From NCBI GenBank assembly GCA_022072505.1, contig JAJVHU010000046.1:1-50858 (forward strand): 50,858 bases of DNA, written 5' to 3'. The notes below the pieces were generated by a model. That model did not search any database, was not told the origin of the DNA, and saw only the letters and a list, made by a program, of their open reading frames with translations. A program made the position numbers and the translations under genes. The DNA comes from Phycisphaerae bacterium (GTDB lineage: Bacteria > Planctomycetota > Phycisphaerae > UBA1845). Below, one piece after another: positions 26,804 through 34,431 of this stretch (position 1 is the first letter of the stretch; every line of letters begins with the position of its first letter).

Positions 26804-28768
26804 GTGTCCGAAAACACAACTGCGGCTTATCAGTCGTACAACGTTGCGGATCGCGCCAGTATCCCGGGACGGAAGCGTTCCTTGAAGAAAAAACAGAACT
26901 CATCCAGCACGGTCTACGCGGAAACCGCTTCGCGGACTCCGACCGCCCCGCCCGACTTGGCGGACCGGCCGTTTCATGAGCTTCGCAAGGCCGTCCACAA
27001 CGGTCTGGCGATCATCTCGCTGCGCCGGTGGTTGTTCTTTTTTCCGTTCTGCATCGTCGCCGCCGCAACGTTCATCGCGAGCCTGAACTACCCGCGCACG
27101 TATACCGCCAGCACGCGCTTTGAGCGCCGTGACGACCCGATCCTGATCGACCTGCCGACGACCGAAGGCATCGGCTCGTTCGCTTACTTCCGGCAGACGC
27201 TCGAACGTGACATCGTGGCGCCCGCCGCGATGGCGAGAGCCGTCATCAAGCTCGGGCTGATCGACCTGAACGACCGCGATTCCGACGGTGAACTCACGCC
27301 GGACGCCCGGGCCCGCGCCGAAGCGCTCGGCCGCTCGCTGATCGGCAACATCTCCGTCTCCAGCAAGGAGCGGACCCAGCACCTGGACCTGGTCGAAATT
27401 CGTTACACCGGCCCCGACCCCGATCTCGGCGTCAAGCTCGTCGACGCCCTGCGCACCTTTTACGTCGAGGACACGCGGACGCGCATCCGTGAAGTTCTCG
27501 AAGGCAAAAAGACCTGGTACACGAACCGCCTCGACGACGCCACCGCGCACCTGACCGCGACTCAGAAGCAGCTCTCCCTGCTCCGTCTCGAGAATCCCTA
27601 CATCGATCCGCACAACCCCTCGACGGTCGCCGATCGCCTCGAGGATCTTCAGCGCGAACGCCGCGACCTGGAGCTGCGCCTCAAAACCGCGGCGATCGAC
27701 ATGTCCGGGCTTCAGGAACTTTACCGGTCCACGCAGATGCGCATCGCCGTCGGCGCGCGGGACGGCGCCGAACCGGGACCGGGTCTGCTTTTCAGCGCCG
27801 AGGCCGTCCGGATCGCCACCGCGATCAAATCCATCGACGACCAGATCGAGAAGCTCAAGCTCGACCGGGGCATGCTCGACGAGCACCCGGAGATCGTCCA
27901 GCTTCGCGCTGAACGCGCCCGGCTCGAGGAGCGCCTCTTCACCCAGCGCCGCACGGACGATCAGGTCGCCTCCAACCAGCCGGTCGAAACCGCCGACCCC
28001 CGGCTGGTCGCCAGCGACGATCCGATCCTCATCCAGTGGCGCCAGGAAAACGACCGCATCAAGAACCAGATCGACACCCTTGAGCAGCACACCCGGGAGT
28101 TCGAGACGCGCCTCGCATCCACGATCGAGAAGATTGACAAGCTCACCGTCGCCAAGGACCGCGTCCTCGATCAGCAGGAGACCTTCGCCCGCCTGATCGG
28201 TGAAATCGACCTCGCCGCGGCCGAGTGCAACGGATATCGCGACGTCCTCGGGCGCATCGAGCCGATCCTCGCGGCCAACGAGCAGGGACGCGCGGTCACG
28301 TTCACCGAGGACCAGGCCGCCCGAGGCTCACACGTTCCCGTCTCGCCGCAGACCCGGACGATCATGATCGTCGCCCTTCTGCTCGGGTGCTGCGCCGGAA
28401 TTGTGTTCGTCATCCTCGCCGAGGTCATTGACCACGTCTTCCGCAACTCCCAGCAGGTCGCTCGCTCCGTCGGGCTGACCATCCTCGAGACGATCGACGT
28501 GATCGTGACTTCCGCCGACCGCCGGCGCAGTCTCATCCGGCGCGTCGTCCTCGCCCCCGCCGCGATCACCCTCGGATTGAGCCTGCTGATCGTCAGCGCC
28601 GGCGTCGCCTACCTGAGCGTCGAGCACCCGACCCGCTACGAAAGCCTGCGCAAACTCCCGGATGCCTTGCTCGACAGGCTTGCGGAATCCAACCTTTTCC
28701 CGCATCCTTCGCACGGCGCCGCCGACCCCGGCGACACCGCCGCCGCTCTGGCGGACAGCCGCGGCTGA
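26804..28768 (+). CDS. Wzz/GumC-like polysaccharide chain-length protein
   Basis: 654 residues from GTG 26804. Layout is that of a Wzz-type co-polymerase: N-terminal cytoplasmic tail (about 70 residues), helix 1 WLFFFPFCIVAAATFIASL, periplasmic part opening with PRTYTASTRFERRDDP. A long coiled coil follows (about 230-500, heptads such as IDDQIEKLKLDRGMLDEHPE). Helix 2 is IMIVALLLGCCAGIVFVIL. After it come a short cytoplasmic part and an extra helix ITLGLSLLIVSAGVAYL. No tyrosine-kinase domain (no Walker A) is attached. Wzz proteins set polysaccharide chain length in export of capsule or exopolysaccharide. No polymerase or glycosyltransferase is adjacent. The 254 bases upstream show nothing distinct. 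Confidence 0.8.
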   Translation: MSENTTAAYQSYNVADRASIPGRKRSLKKKQNSSSTVYAETASRTPTAPPDLADRPFHELRKAVHNGLAIISLRRWLFFFPFCIVAAATFIASLNYPRTYTASTRFERRDDPILIDLPTTEGIGSFAYFRQTLERDIVAPAAMARAVIKLGLIDLNDRDSDGELTPDARARAEALGRSLIGNISVSSKERTQHLDLVEIRYTGPDPDLGVKLVDALRTFYVEDTRTRIREVLEGKKTWYTNRLDDATAHLTATQKQLSLLRLENPYIDPHNPSTVADRLEDLQRERRDLELRLKTAAIDMSGLQELYRSTQMRIAVGARDGAEPGPGLLFSAEAVRIATAIKSIDDQIEKLKLDRGMLDEHPEIVQLRAERARLEERLFTQRRTDDQVASNQPVETADPRLVASDDPILIQWRQENDRIKNQIDTLEQHTREFETRLASTIEKIDKLTVAKDRVLDQQETFARLIGEIDLAAAECNGYRDVLGRIEPILAANEQGRAVTFTEDQAARGSHVPVSPQTRTIMIVALLLGCCAGIVFVILAEVIDHVFRNSQQVARSVGLTILETIDVIVTSADRRRSLIRRVVLAPAAITLGLSLLIVSAGVAYLSVEHPTRYESLRKLPDALLDRLAESNLFPHPSHGAADPGDTAAALADSRG

Positions 28769-28821
28769 CGCCCGGCGACCGAGCGGCTGCCGGCTCGGGG
28801 GTCGACCTTCAGGAGCGTCTC

Positions 28822-29442
28822 ATGTTTGCCGTCGCCTGCACCACCTTCGTCTTGTTCCTCGCCCGGCAGCAGCCGCCTCCCGCGCCGGCGCCCGCCCCCC
28901 AGACCCGCGCCGCCGCGCCATCGCAGGACGAACTCGAACGTGAGTTTCAACGCTCGCTCAGCGGCGTCGCCCTCGTCGGAACCTTCCGCATGATCGGAAA
29001 AGGCCTCAACCGCGACGAGACGCGCCTCTCCGATCCGATCGACGAACGTTACGTCATCAGCGAAGTCTCCAAGGTCGTCGACGACTCCTGGATGATCAAA
29101 GCCCGCATTCAATACGCCGACCGGGACGTCGAAGTCCCCGTCGTCGTCCGCATCGCCTGGGCCGGCGACACCCCGGTCATCACCCTCGACAACGTCTCCA
29201 TCCCGCTCGTCGGAACCTACTCCGCCCGCGTCATGATCTACCGCGGATTCTACAGCGGATGCTGGTTCGGTGCGGGTTACGGCGGAATCATGTCCGGGCA
29301 GATCGTGCCGCTGAATCAAGCCGCCGGCGATCCTCCCGCCTCGTCCTCGAAACCGCCGGACGGACAACCGAAACCCTCCGATCCGCCGGCGAAACCGGCT
29401 GATCCAACGCCGCAAACCCCCACGCCGCAGCCGAAACAATGA
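28822..29442 (+). CDS. Secreted protein, unknown function
   Basis: 206 residues. AGGAG ribosome site. A short signal-like start (MFAVACTTFVLFLARQ) leads to a Pro/Ala linker, then a compact domain (about 40-165) with RMIGKGLNRDETRLSDPI, ERYVISEVSKVVDDSWMI and a Gly/aromatic end, SGCWFGAGYGGIMSGQI. The tail is Pro/Lys-rich with low complexity. I do not recognise a family. Its stop overlaps the next ATG as ATGA, so the two genes are likely translated together. Confidence 0.68.
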   Translation: MFAVACTTFVLFLARQQPPPAPAPAPQTRAAAPSQDELEREFQRSLSGVALVGTFRMIGKGLNRDETRLSDPIDERYVISEVSKVVDDSWMIKARIQYADRDVEVPVVVRIAWAGDTPVITLDNVSIPLVGTYSARVMIYRGFYSGCWFGAGYGGIMSGQIVPLNQAAGDPPASSSKPPDGQPKPSDPPAKPADPTPQTPTPQPKQ

Positions 29443-30239
29443 CGACGCGCGCCGAAAACGTCCGCTCGCCCGAAGACCGGGCGCGTGACGATCACGAGGC
29501 GTTGTCCCGAGACGGCGCTCCCGGGCGCCGGCGCCGCCTCCGCCGCGTCATCGCGGCGACGTGCGTTCCGGTCTTGCTTGGCGCGATCGTGTTCTGGCTC
29601 GCCCTGCACCGCATCCCGAACTGGTACCGCCCGGCGTCGCTCGCGGATGAGCAGGCGGCGGACGTGCGCTTCGAGGCGACCGCGTGGGTGGACTGGATCA
29701 GCGATCAGATGGTTCAAGGGCGCCCGTTCACGATCGAGTTGACCGAGGAACAGGCCAACCGGCTGATCTCCGTCGTCCGGCGGGACGATCGTGACTCGGG
29801 CGGTTCCTGGCCCGCCGCGTTCGACGCGCCCGCCGTCGCGTTCCTGCCCGACGAACTCCGCGTCGGCGCGATCCTGCGCCGCAAGGGCGATCGCGTGGTC
29901 GTCAGCGCGGGACTCAGACTCCGCGCGTCGTCGGGTGACCCCGATCTCCGGGTCCGGCTCGACGCGGTTCGCGCCGGCGTTGTCGCGCTTCCGGCGTTCA
30001 TCTGGACCGGCGAGGTCCGATCGTGGCTGGACCGCACCGCCGACGCCTCATCCTCCCGCTCCGCCTCGCCGGATTCGCTGCGCTCCGTCCTTTCCGGGCT
30101 TGACAATCCCGAAGCGCTCGCCCGCGACGGGGTTTCGATCCGCAATCGCTTTCGCTGGCCTAACGGCAACCGCGCGTTCACCGTCGACGGCGTCGAAATC
30201 GGCCCCGGTCGCTGCCGCATCCTGATCCGCCCGCTCTGA
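29439..30239 (+). CDS. Single-pass membrane protein, unknown function
   Basis: 266 residues. A basic N-terminus (residues 1-37) precedes one membrane helix, VIAATCVPVLLGAIVFWLAL, then HRIPNWYRPASLADEQAADV. The remainder is soluble and mostly beta-like, with ELTEEQANRLISVVRR and FDAPAVAFLPDELRVGAILR, probably outside the membrane. No catalytic motif is visible. It is coupled to the preceding secreted protein by a four-base overlap. The 400 bases that follow (30240-30639) hold no gene or clear site. Confidence 0.68.
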   Translation: MTTRAENVRSPEDRARDDHEALSRDGAPGRRRRLRRVIAATCVPVLLGAIVFWLALHRIPNWYRPASLADEQAADVRFEATAWVDWISDQMVQGRPFTIELTEEQANRLISVVRRDDRDSGGSWPAAFDAPAVAFLPDELRVGAILRRKGDRVVVSAGLRLRASSGDPDLRVRLDAVRAGVVALPAFIWTGEVRSWLDRTADASSSRSASPDSLRSVLSGLDNPEALARDGVSIRNRFRWPNGNRAFTVDGVEIGPGRCRILIRPL

Positions 30240-30639
30240 CCCGCGTACTCCAACCCTCGTACGCCAGCCCGCGCGCCGCCTCCTCACCGGCCGGCATCAT
30301 CGAAATTCCGCCGTCGTTCAGCCGACGAACGATCAAGAGCAGGCCGCGTTCGAGGCCGCGACCAGCGGACCGGGCGGCTCCCGCCTCCAGCCCTCAGTTC
30401 CGCCGTCCGCGAAGATCTCGAAGACGCTCGAAGTCCCGGCGCAAAGGGATGCAAAACCCTCTCGCTCAGACCGCCCCGGGTTGTAACGGAGGGACGGTGC
30501 GGCGACGGGTTCGTTCGGGGACTCGGAAGATCCTGCGTCGGAAGGGGCGGGGGTGTGTCGCTCGATCGTTTACGCTAACATGGGCTGCGGTCCGGTCTCG
30601 CGGCGTCGGAACCCGTGCGACCTGACACGTGGAGATTCC

Positions 30640-31038
30640 GTGGCGCTCTCGAAAGTTCGACAGGTTGATACGGCGGATCCCGGTCCCCTGACCGCGCCCG
30701 AGGAGGGCGACCTGAAGCCCTACGAGGTCTTCATCCAGCTTGACCGCGGCTCCTCGCACGTTCACGCCGGCACGGTGGATGCGCCGAACGACGACCTCGC
30801 GCTGGACTACGCGAAGCGCCACTACGGACGCGACCAGGAGTGCGTCCACCTCTGGGTCGTCCCGCGCAGCGCCATCCTGACCACGGATTACGCCAACGAC
30901 GTGATCTGGCCTCTGACCGACCAGGGCTACCGCCTCGCCCGCGGGTACGCGGCGGACGTCCGGCGGAAGTGGGAGCAGGTGCGCAAGCTCCGCGACATCG
31001 TCGAGTACGAAAAAGAGGATCTGAAGGAGACATTCTGA
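30640..31038 (+). CDS. PaaB-like subunit of phenylacetyl-CoA epoxidase family
   Basis: 132 residues from GTG 30640 behind a GGAG site; longer in-frame starts at 30553 or 30580 lack one. The core YEVFIQLDRGSSHVHAGTVD, then DLALDYAKRHYGRDQECVHLWVV, matches PaaB, the small subunit that joins PaaAC units in the multicomponent phenylacetyl-CoA 1,2-epoxidase. The C-terminal ~45 residues are extra helices (YRLARGYAADVRRKWEQV). The paaC-like gene follows after a 293-base gap that contains a repeat element. PaaA (catalytic diiron subunit), PaaD and PaaE are absent from the window, so the complex may differ from the known one. Confidence 0.8.
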   Translation: MALSKVRQVDTADPGPLTAPEEGDLKPYEVFIQLDRGSSHVHAGTVDAPNDDLALDYAKRHYGRDQECVHLWVVPRSAILTTDYANDVIWPLTDQGYRLARGYAADVRRKWEQVRKLRDIVEYEKEDLKETF

Positions 31039-31221
31039 GTCGACGTTCACAACCGGGCGACGCCAAGCGACCCGCGGGTTTCCGTCCGCGCGGACGCCGC
31101 TCCCCCGAAGCGCCGCACATCCGTGAATCCCGACTCCGCAAGGAATGACGTTGGGGGCATCACACTCCGGGACGCACGCGGGGCCGAACCACGCCGGCGG
31201 TTCCCCGTGAATTCACCCGGC

Positions 31222-31328
31222 TTAACCGTCCGTTGAAAAAGGGTAACGCCTCCCTCCGGGAGGCGAATTTCGTCGGGAAAAAACCGGTATCACGAAAACC
31301 GATCGCAAGTTCTTCAACAGACTGTTAA
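31222..31328 (+). mobile_element. 107-bp inverted-repeat element (MITE-like), copy 1
   Basis: Ends TTAACCGTCCGTTGAAAAAG and, read inward from the other side, TTAACAGTCTGTTGAAGAAC match at 16 of 20 positions. Inside is a perfect hairpin CGCCTCCC-TCC-GGGAGGCG. A second copy lies inverted at 39184-39288, about 85% alike. There is no open frame. It ends three bases before the start codon of the paaC-like gene and so provides that gene's upstream region (GTTAAGGC-ATG). Confidence 0.75.
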
Positions 31329-31331
31329 GGC

Positions 31332-32126
31332 ATGAACCAACTTCCCGAACAACTGAAGACGCCGCTGGTCGAGCTGCTGCTCTCGATCGCCGATGACAAG
31401 TTCTTCCTCGGTCATCGCGTCGCGGACTGGACCGGGTTGGCGCCGATCCTCGAGGAGGACATCGCCTTCTCCTCGATCGCCCAGGATGAACTGGCGCACG
31501 CGCTGACGTTGTACGAGTACATCGGGCGACGGACGGACCGGGAAGCCGACGCCGTCGCTTACGGGCGACCCGCCGACGCCTACCGCTGCGCCGACATCAC
31601 CCTCGCCGACGACGACCTCAACTGGGACGCCGCGATCGCACGGCAGTTCTTCTGCGATCACTTTGACCTGCTGCGCGTCGGACGCCTCGCGCGGTCCAGC
31701 GACGCGGAGCTTGCCGGGCTTGCCCGACGGATCGAGGCCGAGGAGCGCATCCACGTCGAGCACGTCGATCACTGGGTCGTGCAACTCGGACGCGCCGGTG
31801 GCGAAGCCGCGACGCGCATGCAGGCGTCGCTCGACCGCCTCGCCGCATCCGCCGTGATGCTCTTCGAGCCGACCGAAGGGCTCGCCGCCATCGAAGGCGC
31901 CGGGCTTTATCCCGACGGCGCGGCCGACGGAACCACGCCGGACATGATCCAGCGCTGGCGCGACGACCTGCTCCGCGTTACGCGGAACGCGGGCTTGAAG
32001 CTCGCGGTTCCCACGCCGGATCCGAACGTCATCGGCGGGCGCCGGGGGCGGCATGTCCCCTCATTCGGCGCTTTGCTGGAGGAACTGACGGAAGTGTACC
32101 GCGTCGAGCCGACCGCCCGCTGGTAG
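31332..32126 (+). CDS. PaaC-like ferritin-fold subunit of phenylacetyl-CoA epoxidase family
   Basis: 264 residues, PaaC length. Helical ferritin-like fold: LADDKFF-type opening, LEEDIAFSSIAQDELAHALT (about 40-59), then RIEAEERIHVEHVDHWVV (about 134-150). Two EXXH motifs (Glu53/His56 and Glu138/His141) plus Glu42 look like diiron ligands. In the well-studied enzyme, PaaA holds the iron and PaaC is a structural partner, so retained ligands here are notable. Its ATG lies directly after the inverted-repeat element, with only AAGG as a possible ribosome site. Acting with the paaB-like product is inference from order. Confidence 0.83.
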   Translation: MNQLPEQLKTPLVELLLSIADDKFFLGHRVADWTGLAPILEEDIAFSSIAQDELAHALTLYEYIGRRTDREADAVAYGRPADAYRCADITLADDDLNWDAAIARQFFCDHFDLLRVGRLARSSDAELAGLARRIEAEERIHVEHVDHWVVQLGRAGGEAATRMQASLDRLAASAVMLFEPTEGLAAIEGAGLYPDGAADGTTPDMIQRWRDDLLRVTRNAGLKLAVPTPDPNVIGGRRGRHVPSFGALLEELTEVYRVEPTARW

Positions 32127-32216
32127 ACGGCGCATCGGCGAGTCCGTCTCGGTCCGCGCCCGGGAGCGCCACGCGGCGGAATGATCCGGTGTGATGATGC
32201 GTAACCCCCCCGCAGC

Positions 32217-33281
32217 CTACGCCGCCGCGCCGACACGGCCGGACGGCGGCGCCGTTTCCCGGTGGTGATGACGACCGAGTTGCTCGCGCACCGCCGCCGG
32301 CACGCCCTCCGCGTAACCGATCCGCGACGACCAGCCGAGCTGCTCCTTCAGTTTGCGGCACTCGAAGAAGCACCGCCGCCCCATCAACCACACCGAGTAC
32401 CGCGTGATCAGCGGCGGCTTCTTCAATCCCAGCAGATGTCCGGCGCACTCGAGCCCGAACGCCAGGCGCCGCGCCACCGCATAAGGCACGCGCCGCGTGA
32501 TCGCCGGCGCGCCCATCGCCGCCGCCACCGCGTTGAAAAACGTCTTCTGCGTGATGACGCCGTCGTGGCAGCAGTTGTACGCCTCGCCCGCCGCCCGCTC
32601 ATGATTCGCCGCCAGGACCGCCGCCTCGCCGACGTTCGCCGCGTTCGTCAGGTTCAGCCGGTTCTCCCCGTCGCCGATCAGGCGCAGCTTCCCCCGGCGG
32701 ATCGAGTCCATCAGGCGCGGAAGCGTCGCCCGGTCCCGCTCGCCGTACATCCAGCTCGGGCGGATCACCGTCAGCGCGACGCGACCCGCGCGATGCGCCT
32801 CCCACGCCAGCTTCTCCGCCTCCACCTTCGCCCGGCTGTAGTAGCTCCACCGGTACAGGTTCTGACCCAGCGGTTCGTCCTCGTCGAACACCCGCCCCTC
32901 GCCGTCGAGGTGACCGTAGACGCTGATCGAGCTGATGTGCAGAAACCGCCGCACCCGCGCCTGCGCCGCCGCGTCGATCAGCCGCCGCGTCCCTTCGATC
33001 GAGAACTCCACGAACTCCGACCACGGACCCCAGTCCCCGACCCGCGCCGCCGCGTGATACACCGCGTCCGCCCCGTCGCACAGGCGCTCCAGCGTCCGCG
33101 CATCCGATAAATCCCCGGGGATCACTTCCGCCCCGATGCGCCGCAGAAACGACGCATCGCTCCCCGCACGCGCCAACGCCCGCACCGGGAACCCCTGACG
33201 ACGCAAAGCCTCCGCAATGTGGCTGCCCAGAAGTCCCGTTCCTCCCGTCACCACCGCCGGTTTTGATGCGTTATCGGTCAT
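32217..33281 (-). CDS. NAD-dependent epimerase/dehydratase (extended SDR)
   Basis: 354 residues from ATG 33281. Rossmann motif VVTGGTGLLGSHIAEAL at the N-terminus, then PGDLSDARTLERL, DAVYHAAARVGDWG, HISSISVYG and the catalytic YSRAK pair (Tyr/Lys). The C-terminal part has NLTNAANVGEAAVLAA, typical of the extended short-chain dehydrogenases that act on nucleotide sugars or sterol/flavanone-like alcohols. The 3-beta-HSD-like spacing is possible too. Substrate is not determinable. It is transcribed away from the HDOD gene over a 152-base gap. Confidence 0.85.
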   Translation of the reverse strand: MTDNASKPAVVTGGTGLLGSHIAEALRRQGFPVRALARAGSDASFLRRIGAEVIPGDLSDARTLERLCDGADAVYHAAARVGDWGPWSEFVEFSIEGTRRLIDAAAQARVRRFLHISSISVYGHLDGEGRVFDEDEPLGQNLYRWSYYSRAKVEAEKLAWEAHRAGRVALTVIRPSWMYGERDRATLPRLMDSIRRGKLRLIGDGENRLNLTNAANVGEAAVLAANHERAAGEAYNCCHDGVITQKTFFNAVAAAMGAPAITRRVPYAVARRLAFGLECAGHLLGLKKPPLITRYSVWLMGRRCFFECRKLKEQLGWSSRIGYAEGVPAAVREQLGRHHHRETAPPSGRVGAAA

Positions 33282-33433
33282 GCCTCGACAATACGCCCGC
33301 CGTCCTTGCGCGGTCAAGCCGCCCTCCACGCCTAAAGCGCCTCCGCTGTGCCGACGATACTCACCCGAGGCGCGAAGGACGCCGCACCCCCGACGCCCTT
33401 CGCCGGCCGGGTGCAGGAAAGAGGACACGATTC

Positions 33434-34312
33434 ATGACGGTACAAGCAGCCGATCAATCCAAGCAGATCGTCGAAAAGGCCCTCTCGGGACTGGGCGAGA
33501 TCGCCACGCTCCCCGAGGTCACCGTCAAGATCATCGAGATCGTCGAGGATGCCCGCAGCACCGCACGCGACCTCCACGAAGTCATCAAGCACGACCCCGC
33601 CCTGTCCGCCAAAGTCCTCAAGGTCGTCAACTCCGCCTTCTACGGACTCCCCGGACAGATCGCCAGCGTCGATCGCGCGATCATCCTGCTCGGATTGTCC
33701 GCGGTGAAGAACATCGCCATCGCCACCTCGATCGCCCGCCTCTTCAAGGGCGGACGCATCTCCGAAGGCTTCACCGCCACCGACCTCTGGCGCCACAGCC
33801 TCGCGGTCGGCGTCGCCTGCCGCCTGCTCGCCAAGAAGACGCACTACCCCGTGCAGCCCGACGAACTCTTCGTCGCCGGCCTCATTCACGACATGGGCAT
33901 CCTCGTCGAGCGCCAGGCCTTCCCGGAGAAACTGACCGAGGTCATCACCGCCTACGCGAAGCAGGGCGGCGACTTCCTCGAACTGGAGAACGCCGTCATC
34001 GGCGCCAACCACCAGCAGTTCGGCGGCGGGCTGACCACGCGCTGGAAGTTCCCGCGCCACCTCCGCGCCGCCTGCGGGTTCCATCACAACCCCGACGCCC
34101 TCAGCGCCGAACTTCAGAAGCTTGGCAACGTCGTCAAGGTCGCCGACGTCCTCTGCTGCCAGGAGAAGCTCGGCTTCTTCTACACCCACGAGAATGGTCA
34201 GATCACCGACGCGATGCTCGAGGACATCGGGATCTCCCGCGAGCAGCTCGACGAAACCCGCGCCGAACTTCCCGAACAACTCGCCGACGCCGAAGGTACG
34301 CTCACGGTCTGA
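33434..34312 (+). CDS. HDOD domain signalling protein
   Basis: 292 residues from ATG 33434. Residues 20-225 form an HDOD domain: GEIATLPEVTVKIIEIVED, VIKHDPALSAKVLKVVNSAFYG, the ASVDRAIILLGLSAVKNIAI segment, WRHSLAVGVACRLLA and AGLIHDMGIL. HDOD proteins are non-catalytic or weakly catalytic relatives of HD phosphohydrolases, used in bacterial signal transduction. The protein is a lone domain without receiver or GGDEF parts. It converges on the kinase-TPR gene; the 119-base gap contains no clear terminator. Confidence 0.9.
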   Translation: MTVQAADQSKQIVEKALSGLGEIATLPEVTVKIIEIVEDARSTARDLHEVIKHDPALSAKVLKVVNSAFYGLPGQIASVDRAIILLGLSAVKNIAIATSIARLFKGGRISEGFTATDLWRHSLAVGVACRLLAKKTHYPVQPDELFVAGLIHDMGILVERQAFPEKLTEVITAYAKQGGDFLELENAVIGANHQQFGGGLTTRWKFPRHLRAACGFHHNPDALSAELQKLGNVVKVADVLCCQEKLGFFYTHENGQITDAMLEDIGISREQLDETRAELPEQLADAEGTLTV

Positions 34313-34431
34313 CCGGACCGCCGCCGCCTCATCCGCGGCTGCATGACCGACCCGCGCCCGTCGATGGTCATGCGGACAGAATACCACAGGTAGATTATGT
34401 CAAGGACTGCTTGGGAATCCAACCATCAGTG

